Assembly (NCBI GenBank): GCA_029834535.1
Contig: JAQMWT010000309.1
Span: forward strand, 124,001-188,000
Length of the DNA: 64,000 nt
Origin: Chrysophaeum taylorii
Lineage: Eukaryota > Sar > Pelagophyceae > Pelagomonadales > Pelagomonadaceae
Reading direction: 5' to 3'
Part shown: one piece after another, positions 1-7,925 of the stretch
Position numbering within the stretch: the first letter of the stretch is position 1
Layout: each line of letters opens with the position of its first letter
Translations under genes and position numbers: made by a program
Notes under the pieces: generated by a model
Told to the model about the DNA's origin: nothing
The model's database searches: none
What the model saw: the letters and a program-made list of their open reading frames with translations, nothing else

Positions 1-62
1 ATCCACTTATTATTATTATTATTATTACAGCCGCAGACATCACAGATAAAGTAGTGCAGGAC
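1..62. other. Left flank of copia element, with TAT microsatellite
   Basis: A short (TTA)n microsatellite lies at about 8-28. The rest is unassigned host sequence. Its last five bases (58-62, AGGAC) are the left target-site duplication of the copia element that follows. Confidence 0.7.
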
Positions 63-158
63 TGTGAAGAAGCTATGACACTTACCCCTGCACCACGTAT
101 CCAGTATCCTTACGTCTTTCTCCTATCGCTAGTCTAACGCCTCATACCATTCGTAACA
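63..158 (+). repeat. 5' LTR of copia element A
   Basis: This 96-bp direct repeat begins TGTG and ends ACA. It is identical over its full length to 5455-5550. Ninety-six bases is unusually short for a copia LTR. Confidence 0.93.
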
Positions 159-172
159 TGGTAGCAGCTGGT
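159..172 (+). promoter_or_regulatory. Primer binding site of copia element A
   Basis: TGGTAGCAGCTGG immediately follows the 5' LTR. It resembles the TGGTATCAG-type sites complementary to initiator methionine tRNA used by copia elements. The second element (from 30528) has TGGTAGCAC at the same place. Confidence 0.7.
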
Positions 173-269
173 GTCCGTCACGGTCGCACGACCGCTTGAC
201 TTCCCGGACAACAGCGACTCCTCCTCGGCTTCAGTTCATTGCTACGTGTTCGGTTCGTTATCGTTTATC

Positions 270-1148
270 ATGTCCTCGATCGAAATTAAGGATAGCAAGC
301 TTTCGCAAAAACTCGATGCTTTCAGCGGTGAGCGACATCTTTTTCACCCTTGGGCCCGGCGCTTGGAAAACATGATCATTTCCACCGGTGATCGCATTAT
401 CTTGACCACTGACATTTGGACTAGCATTTCCGCTTCTGGCTGCTCTGAAGAAGAATTTGATCTCAAGCAGCAACGCTGGTACAGTGCACTCTTCATGGCA
501 CTACCAATGCATGATACTGATCGTGCGGATATCCGTGAAAACCGCGATATGAACTTCACGCGGCTTTACAAACGCATTACTGATGTTTACATGGGTCATG
601 GAGATCGTGTCGCTCAGTCTGCAATTGCTTCATTGCATTCCTTGGTGTGCAATAACATCGATGAACTTGAGTCCTTTCTTAACAAGTTCATCACTGGTGT
701 TCAAGTTGCTCGGCATCATCAAGATTTCCCTGACTCAACTGCATTGCAGCTGCTCCAAACGAAAATCCCCGACTCGCTCTTGTCTAAAGATCTCATTGCA
801 CTTGATCCTAAATTGCGCACATATGATGGTTTCGTTGATCGCCTCCACAGTAAAGTTTTTGATTATCTTCAGACCAAGTCTGTGCACGTCCATGCTACGT
901 TCCGTGAAAGTCCCCGTTATCGTGAACGTTCCAACTTTTACGGTCGCCGTCCTTCTGAAAAGTACTTTCGTCGCCTCAATGCTTTGCGCTCTCAACAACG
1001 TTCTATAGCCCACGCCCCTCTTTTCGATCATCATTCCGTCACCCACCTTCATCTTCACGTGGTTTCCATCGCAAGCGCCCACGCCATACTGATCTTTGTT
1101 GTCACTTTTGTGGTATTCCGGAGGCCATCACCAGAAAGATTGTCATAA
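270..1148 (+). CDS. Copia gag-like protein (element A)
   Basis: The gag frame of element A runs from the first in-frame ATG at 270 (MSSIEIKDSKLSQKL). It carries the gag-type helical region expected at the start of a copia element. Its homologues can be recognised at the same position in the two older elements of the window, near 30640 and near 40720 on the minus strand. Its end overlaps the start of the pol frame by about 50 bp. It is open throughout. Confidence 0.8.
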   Translation: MSSIEIKDSKLSQKLDAFSGERHLFHPWARRLENMIISTGDRIILTTDIWTSISASGCSEEEFDLKQQRWYSALFMALPMHDTDRADIRENRDMNFTRLYKRITDVYMGHGDRVAQSAIASLHSLVCNNIDELESFLNKFITGVQVARHHQDFPDSTALQLLQTKIPDSLLSKDLIALDPKLRTYDGFVDRLHSKVFDYLQTKSVHVHATFRESPRYRERSNFYGRRPSEKYFRRLNALRSQQRSIAHAPLFDHHSVTHLHLHVVSIASAHAILIFVVTFVVFRRPSPERLS

Positions 1149-4100
1149 GCGCCAGCGCTATTTGCTCTCACAAGCTACCGCCCGCCCTCGGCATCAACAC
1201 CAATACCCACCTCGGTCCACTCCCCAATACCCACCTAGGCCCCATCCACCCTTCTACCAACACCATCTTTTCGCCCCCAATCCACCCTTGCCACCATCTC
1301 AATCCTCTCCGCCGCTTCTTGCGTTGCCACCCTCCACCACACCCTCTGTCCCGCCTTCCACCGCTGTCACCCTTCCTGACCCATCCCTTTCTGCACCCAC
1401 CTACCCGTCCTACAATTTCCACCTTCTTTCCATCTCCCCCTCCATTCACCAAGTCCTTTCCTCCACCAACGCCCTTACCGCTCTGCTCACCGCTCGTGAG
1501 CGTGACTACCTTCACAGCACCAACCTTCGTCTCGTTGTCTATGATACCGGCGCCAACGTCAGCCTTTTTAATTCTCCCGCTGGCTTCACTGACCTGGACA
1601 ACACTCAACAGCATTCCATCACTTCTGCTATCGGCACTGGCTCTGTTTCCGGTTCTGGCACTGCTCACTTAACGTTCCCTTCAATTGGTCCTCTTGACAA
1701 TCGTGGTCTTCCTTCTCCTGCACCCACTCTCTCCGCCCCTCATGGTATACATGTCGCGTTTCCGCATACCCTCATCTCTCCTGGCCTTGGTGACAAACGG
1801 ATTCTTTCGGATCATTCCCTTGAACAAGTTGGTTACGATTGCCACACCATTCAGGCCGTTGATCCTGCTTATCCGCAACGTATTTTACGTCACCGCCAAA
1901 CGCATCACGTTATTCCCCTGCTTCGTCGCTGTGGTCTTCTTTTGATCGTCTGTTGGATCGGCAATACGACCGCTGCGCCCTACACGGACTACGTTTCACC
2001 TTTTGTGGCATTTTCTTCTTCCCCTCGTGTCCATGATCCTTGTGCGTTTCCCGCTGTGTCTCAACGCACTCAACTAACTTTCGATCTTTGGCATGCTCGT
2101 CTTGGTCATTATAATCCTGCCTATCTTCGGCGTTTGTCTTCTCTTGCTGTCGGCGCACCGTTTTTCCCGAGCTCCGCGTCGCTTTCTTTTTGTCCTGCTT
2201 GTGCTCTCGGTAAAATGCATGCTGCGCATGTTGGCCAACGTAAAGCTCATGCTTCCACTTCGTCTCCTTCCTCCGAGCCTTTGTCTCGTCCACGTGCCGT
2301 TGCGCCCTATCTTATTATCCACGCCGATCTCATGTTTGCTGGCGTCCCATCCTACATATATCACGATCGCGCGATCCTCACGTTTGTCGATGATCATACG
2401 CGCCGCCGCACGCGTTACTTTGCTCCACGACACGATGCCCTTACGAACGCTCGACAACTCGAACTTTTTCTGTCTACCGTGGTTCGCCCATTCGGATATC
2501 GCGTTGCCCTCATCTACACCGATCGTGACCGCTCTCTTATGGGCCAATTCGAAACCTTCTGTCTGGGCAACAATATTGCGCTTCGGCGCGCTCCGGCAGC
2601 ACAGTCCAAAACTTCACAAGCTCACGCTTTTTCCGGTGTTGTGGAACGCTCTCATCGTGCAACCGCGGATATTACTCGCACTCTTTTGGTACATGCGCAC
2701 CGTCCACCTGATTTTTGGCGTTGGGCCATGGAAACGGCTGACTTCATCTCTGAGCGTATGCCAAATGCCTCTAATCCTGGATATATGACGCCATATGAAA
2801 TGCTACATGAAACACTCCCGCGTGTCGATTTTCTTCGTGTTTGGGGCTGTCCTGCTGCAATTCTCACTGGCGACAAATGGCCTACCAAAGCTATAACCGG
2901 TATCTTCATTGGGTATCCCTCTGCCGGCCCTGGATATCGCATATTGCTTCAACGCCCCACGGGTCCTGTCATCCACACCTCGATTGATGTTGTTTTTGAC
3001 GAAAATTTCGCTCTGCGTAAGTCACTGTCCACCCAACCCCTTCCTCCGTCTCTCGTAGATTCTCGTTTTCCTGACTTGTTTTATTACGACCCTCGTCTAT
3101 CTTCGGCCGTCAACCCAATATCTTCTCTTTTTGATGCTCCGGAGCCGGCCTTATCGGGACTGATCACCCCACAAACGTCACTGCCTACAATGTTACCGGC
3201 CAATACGAAACGTGCACCATTACGTCGTGCCAAACGGGGCCGACCGCGCAAAGTCGACAAATCAACAAACTTTTTTACGGGCCATGTTTCATCCTGTTAC
3301 AATGTTGATACGGGCCATTCTCATGTTGATACGGGCCATTCTGATGTTGATACGGGCCATTATGTTGATATGGGCCATTATGTTGATACGGGCCATTCTG
3401 ATGTTGATACGGGCCATTATGTTGATACGGGCCATTCTGATGTTGATACGGGCCATTCTGATGTCGATACGGGCCATTCTGTTTCCTCTGTCGCTTCTGT
3501 TTCCCCCTGTCACTCTTTGTATGTCTCTTCTGTTAGCTTTCGTTTGTTAGTTCATTATGTCTTCCTTCCCCTTTGTTTAGCTAGCACCCTTGTTGATCCT
3601 CATGCACACGTTTATTACTCTGCTTCCGAAGAAATGTCCCAGTATTCAGACCTTGACGAAACCACTATCACTTCCACCCATTTACGTGAAGCTTTAGCTC
3701 CGACCAATCCTGAGCGTCCTGGTTGGTTGCAAGCCATCGCTAAAGAATACAGCTCTCTTGGTCAACTTGGTTGTTGGGATGTGATTCGCCTCCCTCAGAC
3801 TTTTTCTGGCAACATTTGTACCCTCAAGTGGATCCTCCGCAAGAAGTATGACTCTGGCCGCTTTAAATCGTACAAGGCTCGCCTTGTCGTCCGCGGTTAC
3901 ACCCAGGTTCACGGCATTGATTATCATGACACCTACTCACCAGTTGCCAACATCGTCACGATCCGTTTCTTTCTGACCTTTGTCGCTGTTCGTGACTGGG
4001 ATTTGCACAAGTTGGATGTTAGCTCCGCTTTTATTCAAGCTCCCATTGACGAAGACATCTATGTCTGGCCACCCGAAGGCTATGCTCCTCGCCAACCCAC

Positions 4101-5253
4101 CGATGGTTCCAAAATCGTTTACAAGCTCCGTCGCTCTTGGTATGGTTGCAAACAAGCTTGTCGCAATTGGTGGCTTTATTTGGAACGCTTCCTTCTCAAT
4201 GATTGTGGCTTCGTCCGCGGATCTGGTGACACTTGCCATTACAAGCTCGTGCTCAATTCTACCGTGGTCCTCCGTCTTGTTTTGGTCGTCGATGATCTTC
4301 TTGTAGCGCACCCTCCTCACTGCATTGGCCATTACCAAGCCTTTTTCCTCCGTTTCCGCGCTTTCACTGACGTCAATGAACTCGATCTCACCTCTTACGT
4401 TGGTCTTCGCATTACGCGTGATCGCCCTCGGAGAACCCTCACTCTTGACCAATCCCATGCTATCCGTGAAATCCTTACCGAACATCGCTTCATCAACAGT
4501 AAACCTGAACTCACTCCCGCTCCCAAAGGTCTTCATCTTTCTGCGGCTGATTGTCCGGCTCCTGGTTCTCCAGATCACATTTTCATGGCACGCATCCCTT
4601 TTCGCCGTATTGTTGGCTGTGTCCTCTTCATCTCCATCATGACTCGCCCTGATATCACTTGGTCCGTCAATCAGTGTGCGCGTTTTTCCCACAATCCTGG
4701 TAAACCCCACTGGCACGCTTTATCCCACACTCTGCGTTACCTCAACGGTACTCAGGATCTTGCCCTTATTCTTGGTCGCGATTCTACCCTTCATCTCTGT
4801 GGTTATTCCGACTCCAGCTGGGCCGACGACCCTGATGACCGCCACTCTACAACTGGTTTTTGTTTTCTCCTTGCTGGTTCTATGATAGCCTACTGCTCCC
4901 GCTCGCAATACTTACTTGCTCGTTCTTCTTTCGAAGCCGAATTGCTTGCTCTTTACGCTGCTACTGCTGAGCTCTCTTGGCTTCTCAAACTTTTTGATGA
5001 CTTTGATCTCCCTCGTCACACGGTCCCAATGTATGTTGATAATAGCACCACCGTCACCCAAGTTCGTCTCCAATGTCTCACACGGCGCACCCGCCATATT
5101 GACATTCGCTTTTACAGTACCGCCGAGTACCATCGCAACCACATCATCGATCTCAAGCACATACCCCGCCTTAACAATCTTAGCGATATTTTCACCCGCA
5201 GTACGGAAGCTCCTTCCTTCCTCCGGCTTCGTGCTCTTTACCTCACTTCGTGA
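1096..5253 (+). CDS. Copia pol polyprotein frame: protease, integrase, RT, RNase H (element A)
   Basis: The pol frame is about 1385 residues long and entered from gag. A retropepsin motif (YDTGANVSLF) lies near 1540-1570. A GAG-pre-integrase segment (LWHARLGHYNPAYLRRLS) lies near 2080-2130, followed by the integrase core near 2310-2800. The reverse transcriptase spans about 3720-4420, with the KARLVVRGYTQVHG block and a VVDDLLVA active-site box. RNase H (GYSDSSWADD ... SSFEAELLAL) lies near 4800-4970. A tandem VDTGH peptide array sits in the linker between integrase and RT. The frame is open from end to end. Confidence 0.92.
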   Translation: MLSLLWYSGGHHQKDCHKRQRYLLSQATARPRHQHQYPPRSTPQYPPRPHPPFYQHHLFAPNPPLPPSQSSPPLLALPPSTTPSVPPSTAVTLPDPSLSAPTYPSYNFHLLSISPSIHQVLSSTNALTALLTARERDYLHSTNLRLVVYDTGANVSLFNSPAGFTDLDNTQQHSITSAIGTGSVSGSGTAHLTFPSIGPLDNRGLPSPAPTLSAPHGIHVAFPHTLISPGLGDKRILSDHSLEQVGYDCHTIQAVDPAYPQRILRHRQTHHVIPLLRRCGLLLIVCWIGNTTAAPYTDYVSPFVAFSSSPRVHDPCAFPAVSQRTQLTFDLWHARLGHYNPAYLRRLSSLAVGAPFFPSSASLSFCPACALGKMHAAHVGQRKAHASTSSPSSEPLSRPRAVAPYLIIHADLMFAGVPSYIYHDRAILTFVDDHTRRRTRYFAPRHDALTNARQLELFLSTVVRPFGYRVALIYTDRDRSLMGQFETFCLGNNIALRRAPAAQSKTSQAHAFSGVVERSHRATADITRTLLVHAHRPPDFWRWAMETADFISERMPNASNPGYMTPYEMLHETLPRVDFLRVWGCPAAILTGDKWPTKAITGIFIGYPSAGPGYRILLQRPTGPVIHTSIDVVFDENFALRKSLSTQPLPPSLVDSRFPDLFYYDPRLSSAVNPISSLFDAPEPALSGLITPQTSLPTMLPANTKRAPLRRAKRGRPRKVDKSTNFFTGHVSSCYNVDTGHSHVDTGHSDVDTGHYVDMGHYVDTGHSDVDTGHYVDTGHSDVDTGHSDVDTGHSVSSVASVSPCHSLYVSSVSFRLLVHYVFLPLCLASTLVDPHAHVYYSASEEMSQYSDLDETTITSTHLREALAPTNPERPGWLQAIAKEYSSLGQLGCWDVIRLPQTFSGNICTLKWILRKKYDSGRFKSYKARLVVRGYTQVHGIDYHDTYSPVANIVTIRFFLTFVAVRDWDLHKLDVSSAFIQAPIDEDIYVWPPEGYAPRQPTDGSKIVYKLRRSWYGCKQACRNWWLYLERFLLNDCGFVRGSGDTCHYKLVLNSTVVLRLVLVVDDLLVAHPPHCIGHYQAFFLRFRAFTDVNELDLTSYVGLRITRDRPRRTLTLDQSHAIREILTEHRFINSKPELTPAPKGLHLSAADCPAPGSPDHIFMARIPFRRIVGCVLFISIMTRPDITWSVNQCARFSHNPGKPHWHALSHTLRYLNGTQDLALILGRDSTLHLCGYSDSSWADDPDDRHSTTGFCFLLAGSMIAYCSRSQYLLARSSFEAELLALYAATAELSWLLKLFDDFDLPRHTVPMYVDNSTTVTQVRLQCLTRRTRHIDIRFYSTAEYHRNHIIDLKHIPRLNNLSDIFTRSTEAPSFLRLRALYLTS
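3302..3480 (+). repeat. VDTGH tandem repeat array inside copia pol
   Basis: About nine tandem units of 18 or 21 bp (GTTGATACGGGCCATTCT and variants) encode VDTGHS/VDTGHSD/VDTGHY in frame with pol. They lie in the linker between integrase and reverse transcriptase. The two older copia copies in this window lack the array at the matching position, so it expanded within this lineage. Confidence 0.9.
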
Positions 5254-5339
5254 TCTTCGCCCTGATCTCTGTTGTCCCTTTTTTTTTTTTTTCTTGCCAC
5301 AATGCCTCTGTGACGTCTTCCTCAAATGTGACGTCTTCC

Positions 5340-5454
5340 TCAAAGCTTCTTCTGTGAGCGTCTCACTTACCCGTTTTTCCTTTTCCTTCTTTTCCAGCAC
5401 CTGTGTGAAGACCTCACTTACCCCTTTTTCCTTTTCCTTCTTTTCCAGCACCTG
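5340..5454 (+). repeat. 51-bp direct repeats and pyrimidine tract before the 3' LTR
   Basis: Two near-copies of a ~51-bp unit (TCACTTACCC...TTTTTCCTTTTCCTTCTTTTCCAGCACCTGTG) precede the 3' LTR. Each unit carries a sequence resembling the first bases of the LTR. A pyrimidine-rich tract sits where a polypurine tract is normally expected. The same arrangement precedes the 3' LTR of the element at 30432. Confidence 0.7.
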
Positions 5455-5550
5455 TGTGAAGAAGCTATGACACTTACCCCTGCACCACGTATCCAGTATC
5501 CTTACGTCTTTCTCCTATCGCTAGTCTAACGCCTCATACCATTCGTAACA
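5455..5550 (+). repeat. 3' LTR of copia element A
   Basis: This 96-bp repeat is identical to 63-158. It is followed by the right target duplication AGGAC at 5551-5555. Confidence 0.93.
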
Positions 5551-5555
5551 AGGAC

Positions 5556-6060
5556 AATTGATATGCCTGGACTTTTCCAAAACAGCGTTTTAGGTTCGTA
5601 TATGAGAGGTAAGTCGTCTTAGACTGCAAAGTCCTTCACACATAAAAGATGCCGTCGAAATGAAACAAGTGGCGTGTGATTCTGTTTGTCCACGCGGATA
5701 GGTTCCTGGATTACTGTGTTGCGCAGGCGATCAAGGTGGCGCGTGCTTGGCACTCGCATTATTACGACCGGCGATTGATGAAAACAGCTGCTCTAACAAG
5801 TTGAGCTTTGCCGAGACAGCGTTCATGCACAACAAAAGCGTTGGTGCGAATCGGCGGAACGTGGAGGCATGGCGATCGAAGCGCAGCGGCTTGAATGTGG
5901 GGACAGCAGCCCCGGCGTCGATACGAGGAGCGCGTCGCGGGAAATCGACGGGTTGCTTGCCTCGTCAACAACACGGAGCCTTTAAAACAGCGGAACTCCC
6001 GGTCATCAACGTCACCGGGTTTTAGCAGCAGCAGGAGCAGCGTGAATGAGAGGTTTTATT
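5556..6060. other. Intergenic region, no gene recognised
   Basis: This is host DNA between the copia element and the next gene. An open frame of about 90 codons at 5747-6025 has no recognisable domain and ordinary intergenic composition, so I do not call it a gene. The 3' part must hold the promoter of the gene starting at 6099. Confidence 0.5.
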
Positions 6061-6077
6061 TAACCCTTAAACCCTAG
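6061..6077 (+). promoter_or_regulatory. Telomere-repeat-like box upstream of 6099 gene
   Basis: TAACCCTTAAACCCTAG contains two AACCCT cores and ends 21 bp before the ATG at 6099. The same core recurs close to the start codons of many genes in this window. Confidence 0.6.
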
Positions 6078-6098
6078 TTGCCACAAGAAGGAAGTAAT

Positions 6099-6767
6099 AT
6101 GCTGAGCGCGCAGAAACGCGCCCTCCAGGCGACGCTGACCCAGGACCTCGTCGAGCTGCAGAACGAGGAACTGACCTATTTTTACAACAACTTTTCGTCG
6201 ATCAACACGATGAGCTCGATCATCGGCGGTTTCTCGTTCAGCGGCCTCGTCGTCGGCACGAGCTATACTGGTTTTTTTCTCCACCAAAACACGTCGGCAA
6301 AGTCCGTCGTTATCCAATGCTATTATGCGAGCGCGTCCCTCGCGATCGGATTTTGCATGATGACCTGCATCATGTGCACGGCGCTCAACGTGCGAGGGCC
6401 GGGTCTCGCGCTCCGCGGGCCCGAGGGCTCGCTCAAGCGCGCGGTCGACTTGATGCGACGCTACCAGCGCCACGTCAACTTATCACTCATGCTCGGCATT
6501 GTCTTCTTTCACCTCACGGCCATGACCTATTCGTGGATCATGCTCAAGCAGCTTGTGACGACGATCGTCGTGACCGCCGTCCTCTTCGTCTTTTTGGTGG
6601 CGATGATGTCGTACGCCCGCTCGATACTTGCGGATTTTCGGATCGAGAAAGCGCAAGTCCAGGCCGGGGGGCTCGCCATCGGAGACCTCATGGACGTCGC
6701 CCACACCATCGGCGTCCACCCATCCGAGGCCCTCCTCAAGCAGGAACGCTCGTCCACTATGATATAA
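6099..6767 (+). CDS. Four-transmembrane protein, possibly Orai-like
   Basis: The product is a 222-residue membrane protein starting at the first true ATG (6099). After a polar N-terminus there are four hydrophobic segments at roughly residues 38-58, 74-96, 125-146 and 148-170. A basic loop (about 97-122, GPEGSLKRAVDLMRR) lies between the second and third, and a polar tail of about 50 residues follows. This topology, with cytosolic ends and a helix before TM1, recalls Orai/CRAC calcium channels. I see no diagnostic Orai signature such as the glutamate selectivity filter, so this is only a topological guess. The stop codon (6765-6767) abuts the stop codon of the convergent minus-strand gene, so the transcripts must overlap. 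The telomere-like box upstream suggests shared regulation with its neighbours. Confidence 0.8.
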   Translation: MLSAQKRALQATLTQDLVELQNEELTYFYNNFSSINTMSSIIGGFSFSGLVVGTSYTGFFLHQNTSAKSVVIQCYYASASLAIGFCMMTCIMCTALNVRGPGLALRGPEGSLKRAVDLMRRYQRHVNLSLMLGIVFFHLTAMTYSWIMLKQLVTTIVVTAVLFVFLVAMMSYARSILADFRIEKAQVQAGGLAIGDLMDVAHTIGVHPSEALLKQERSSTMI

Positions 6768-7178
6768 TTAGCCAAAGCCTTTCTTGCTGGAGGAGGAGGA
6801 GCGGGAGGACTTTTTTTTCTTCTTGTCGCGAGGTTTGGCGTCTTTCGTGACGACCCGGGGGAGCACGCCCCGGTCCTCGAGGGACCGGGAGAGCGCGAGG
6901 GCCTGGGCGTAGCCCATCGCGTCCGCTTCTTTGTACATTTTGTCCCAGGCCGACCGGAGTCCAGCGAATGGTCCTTGAGGTTCTTTGCGCCGTTGGAACT
7001 CTTCCCAGATCCGTATCCGTTGTGCCTCGATCGTCGCCTCGTCCATCACCGTGCCCTTCTTCTCCCGCGCCACGCGCTCGGCCTCGACGACCTGCTCCCA
7101 CAGCGGCTCGGGGCAGTCGGGGGGCCGCGCCCACAGCCGCGTTCTTGACGTGGCTATCGTCGTCAGAAACAGTAACAT
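6768..7178 (-). CDS. Small protein of unknown function, Lys/Ser-rich tail
   Basis: The product is 136 residues. The ATG at 7178 is directly preceded on the sense strand by CTAGGGTTAAGG. The first ten residues are hydrophobic (MLLFLTTIAT), which may be a weak signal or mitochondrial presequence. The middle is helical and charged (EQVVEAERVAREKK; RIWEEFQRRKEP), and the tail is a Lys/Ser-rich stretch from about residue 112. I do not recognise a family. The low-complexity tail and composition match neighbouring genes. Its stop codon (6768-6770) lies immediately next to the stop of the convergent membrane-protein gene with no bases between. Confidence 0.7.
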   Translation of the reverse strand: MLLFLTTIATSRTRLWARPPDCPEPLWEQVVEAERVAREKKGTVMDEATIEAQRIRIWEEFQRRKEPQGPFAGLRSAWDKMYKEADAMGYAQALALSRSLEDRGVLPRVVTKDAKPRDKKKKKSSRSSSSSKKGFG

Positions 7179-7190
7179 CCTTAACCCTAG
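7179..7190 (-). promoter_or_regulatory. Telomere-repeat-like box touching the start codon at 7178
   Basis: The plus strand reads CCTTAACCCTAG. On the gene's sense strand this is CTAGGGTTAAGG immediately followed by ATG, with zero spacing. Its position makes it part of the start-codon context as well as a likely promoter or 5'UTR element. Confidence 0.65.
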
Positions 7191-7314
7191 TTCTTCTCCT
7201 ATTAGAGGGGAGTTTCCGACGCCCCTTAATTCAAAAAAAAAACTAACTCTTCATAACACTCGGCGGCGGCAGAGGTAGCGACGTGCGTCAAGAACGAGAG
7301 TATGGATCTTAGAT

Positions 7315-7914
7315 CTATGCAGTAGCGACGAAGATGCCGCCGGGGGCCTGCTGCTGGATGACGAGGAAGTCGTCGTCGAGGTACCGGACGTCGAATTCGC
7401 CGGAGGCCGGCGGAAGAGGGACCCCCAAAGTAAAGATGTCCGGGACTTGGGCCCCAAAAAAACGGAGGGGCGCGACCTCGACCCTCTCGAAGGTGAGGGC
7501 GACGCGCGTCTCGGTTTTCGGCGTGGCCGTCGTGATAACTTTTTGACGGCCGATAATCTCCACGGCGCTGCCTAGCGCCGGAGGCGCGAGACTCAACCAC
7601 CGCGGCGACGCGTCGATGACGTTCACGATGCGCGGCCACTCCGTCGCGTCCTGGTAGATTCCACCGAGTTGCACCAACGGATTTCCCGCGAGGGTTGAGA
7701 CGTCCGGCGCTGAGGTGTAAACGAGCCGCCATCGCTTCCGCAGCGCCTCCAACGGCTCGGGGTCCCGCAGTCCGCAGAGTTCCTCGATCGCGTCTTCGAC
7801 GTTTGCGCGGTCGGCGCCGGACGCACCGAACCCCCGGTCGCAGCCCGCGCACAGGCCGAGCACCTTGCGCTTCACAGTAGCGATCTCCTGGACCAAAAGC
7901 ACACACACCAACAT
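7315..7914 (-). CDS. Plastid lipid-associated protein (PAP/fibrillin family)
   Basis: The product is 199 residues. The C-terminal signature FDVRYLDDDFLVIQQQAPGG is the conserved end of PAP/fibrillin domains, which are lipocalin-like beta-barrels on plastoglobules and thylakoids that bind lipids and protect the photosystems. Upstream, an LVYTSAPDVSTLAG-type segment and an IYQDATEWPRIVNVID segment match the middle of the barrel. The chosen ATG (7914) follows the box CAGGGTTTAGG directly. The N-terminus before the domain is short and hydrophobic (MLVCVLLVQEIATV) and is not a full bipartite plastid presequence, so an upstream exon is possible. An extended frame reaches 8112 but overlaps the divergent PPR gene and is Arg/Pro-rich, so I rejected that start. 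The divergent PPR gene starts 11 bp away. Confidence 0.88.
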   Translation of the reverse strand: MLVCVLLVQEIATVKRKVLGLCAGCDRGFGASGADRANVEDAIEELCGLRDPEPLEALRKRWRLVYTSAPDVSTLAGNPLVQLGGIYQDATEWPRIVNVIDASPRWLSLAPPALGSAVEIIGRQKVITTATPKTETRVALTFERVEVAPLRFFGAQVPDIFTLGVPLPPASGEFDVRYLDDDFLVIQQQAPGGIFVATA

Positions 7915-7925
7915 CCTAAACCCTG
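7915..7925. promoter_or_regulatory. Shared box between two divergent start codons
   Basis: CCTAAACCCTG is the entire 11-bp gap between the minus-strand ATG of the fibrillin gene (7914) and the plus-strand ATG of the PPR gene (7926). It contains the plant-telobox-like core AAACCCT. If both starts are real, the promoters and 5'UTRs must lie inside the opposite coding regions or the transcripts are nearly leaderless. Confidence 0.65.

Larger units (their letters stand above)
63..5550 (+). mobile_element. Ty1/copia LTR retrotransposon, apparently whole and young (element A)
   Basis: This is a 5488-bp element bounded by two identical 96-bp LTRs (TGTGAAG...GTAACA) and by the five-base target duplication AGGAC (58-62 and 5551-5555). 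A primer-binding-site-like TGGTAGCAGCTGG starts directly after the 5' LTR at 159, as in copia elements that prime from initiator-Met tRNA. Parts in order are gag (about 270-1148), then a pol frame (about 1096-5253) with aspartic protease, integrase, reverse transcriptase and RNase H. The integrase-before-RT order places it in Ty1/copia. Gag and pol lie in different, overlapping frames, as in Ty1 relatives that use programmed frameshifting. Identical LTRs and a perfect duplication mean a very recent insertion. It looks whole. Confidence 0.95.

Noticed and set aside
3302-3480. CRISPR-like array
   Set aside because: The units are contiguous coding repeats of 18-21 bp without unique spacers, inside an open pol frame of a eukaryotic element.
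3302-3480. Extra retropepsin sites (DTG) in the VDTGH array
   Set aside because: The flanking residues of a protease active site (hydrophobic strand and A/S after DTG) are absent. The true site is near 1540-1570.
5747-6025. 92-codon frame upstream of the four-TM gene
   Set aside because: No domain, no promoter box, and a composition like intergenic DNA.
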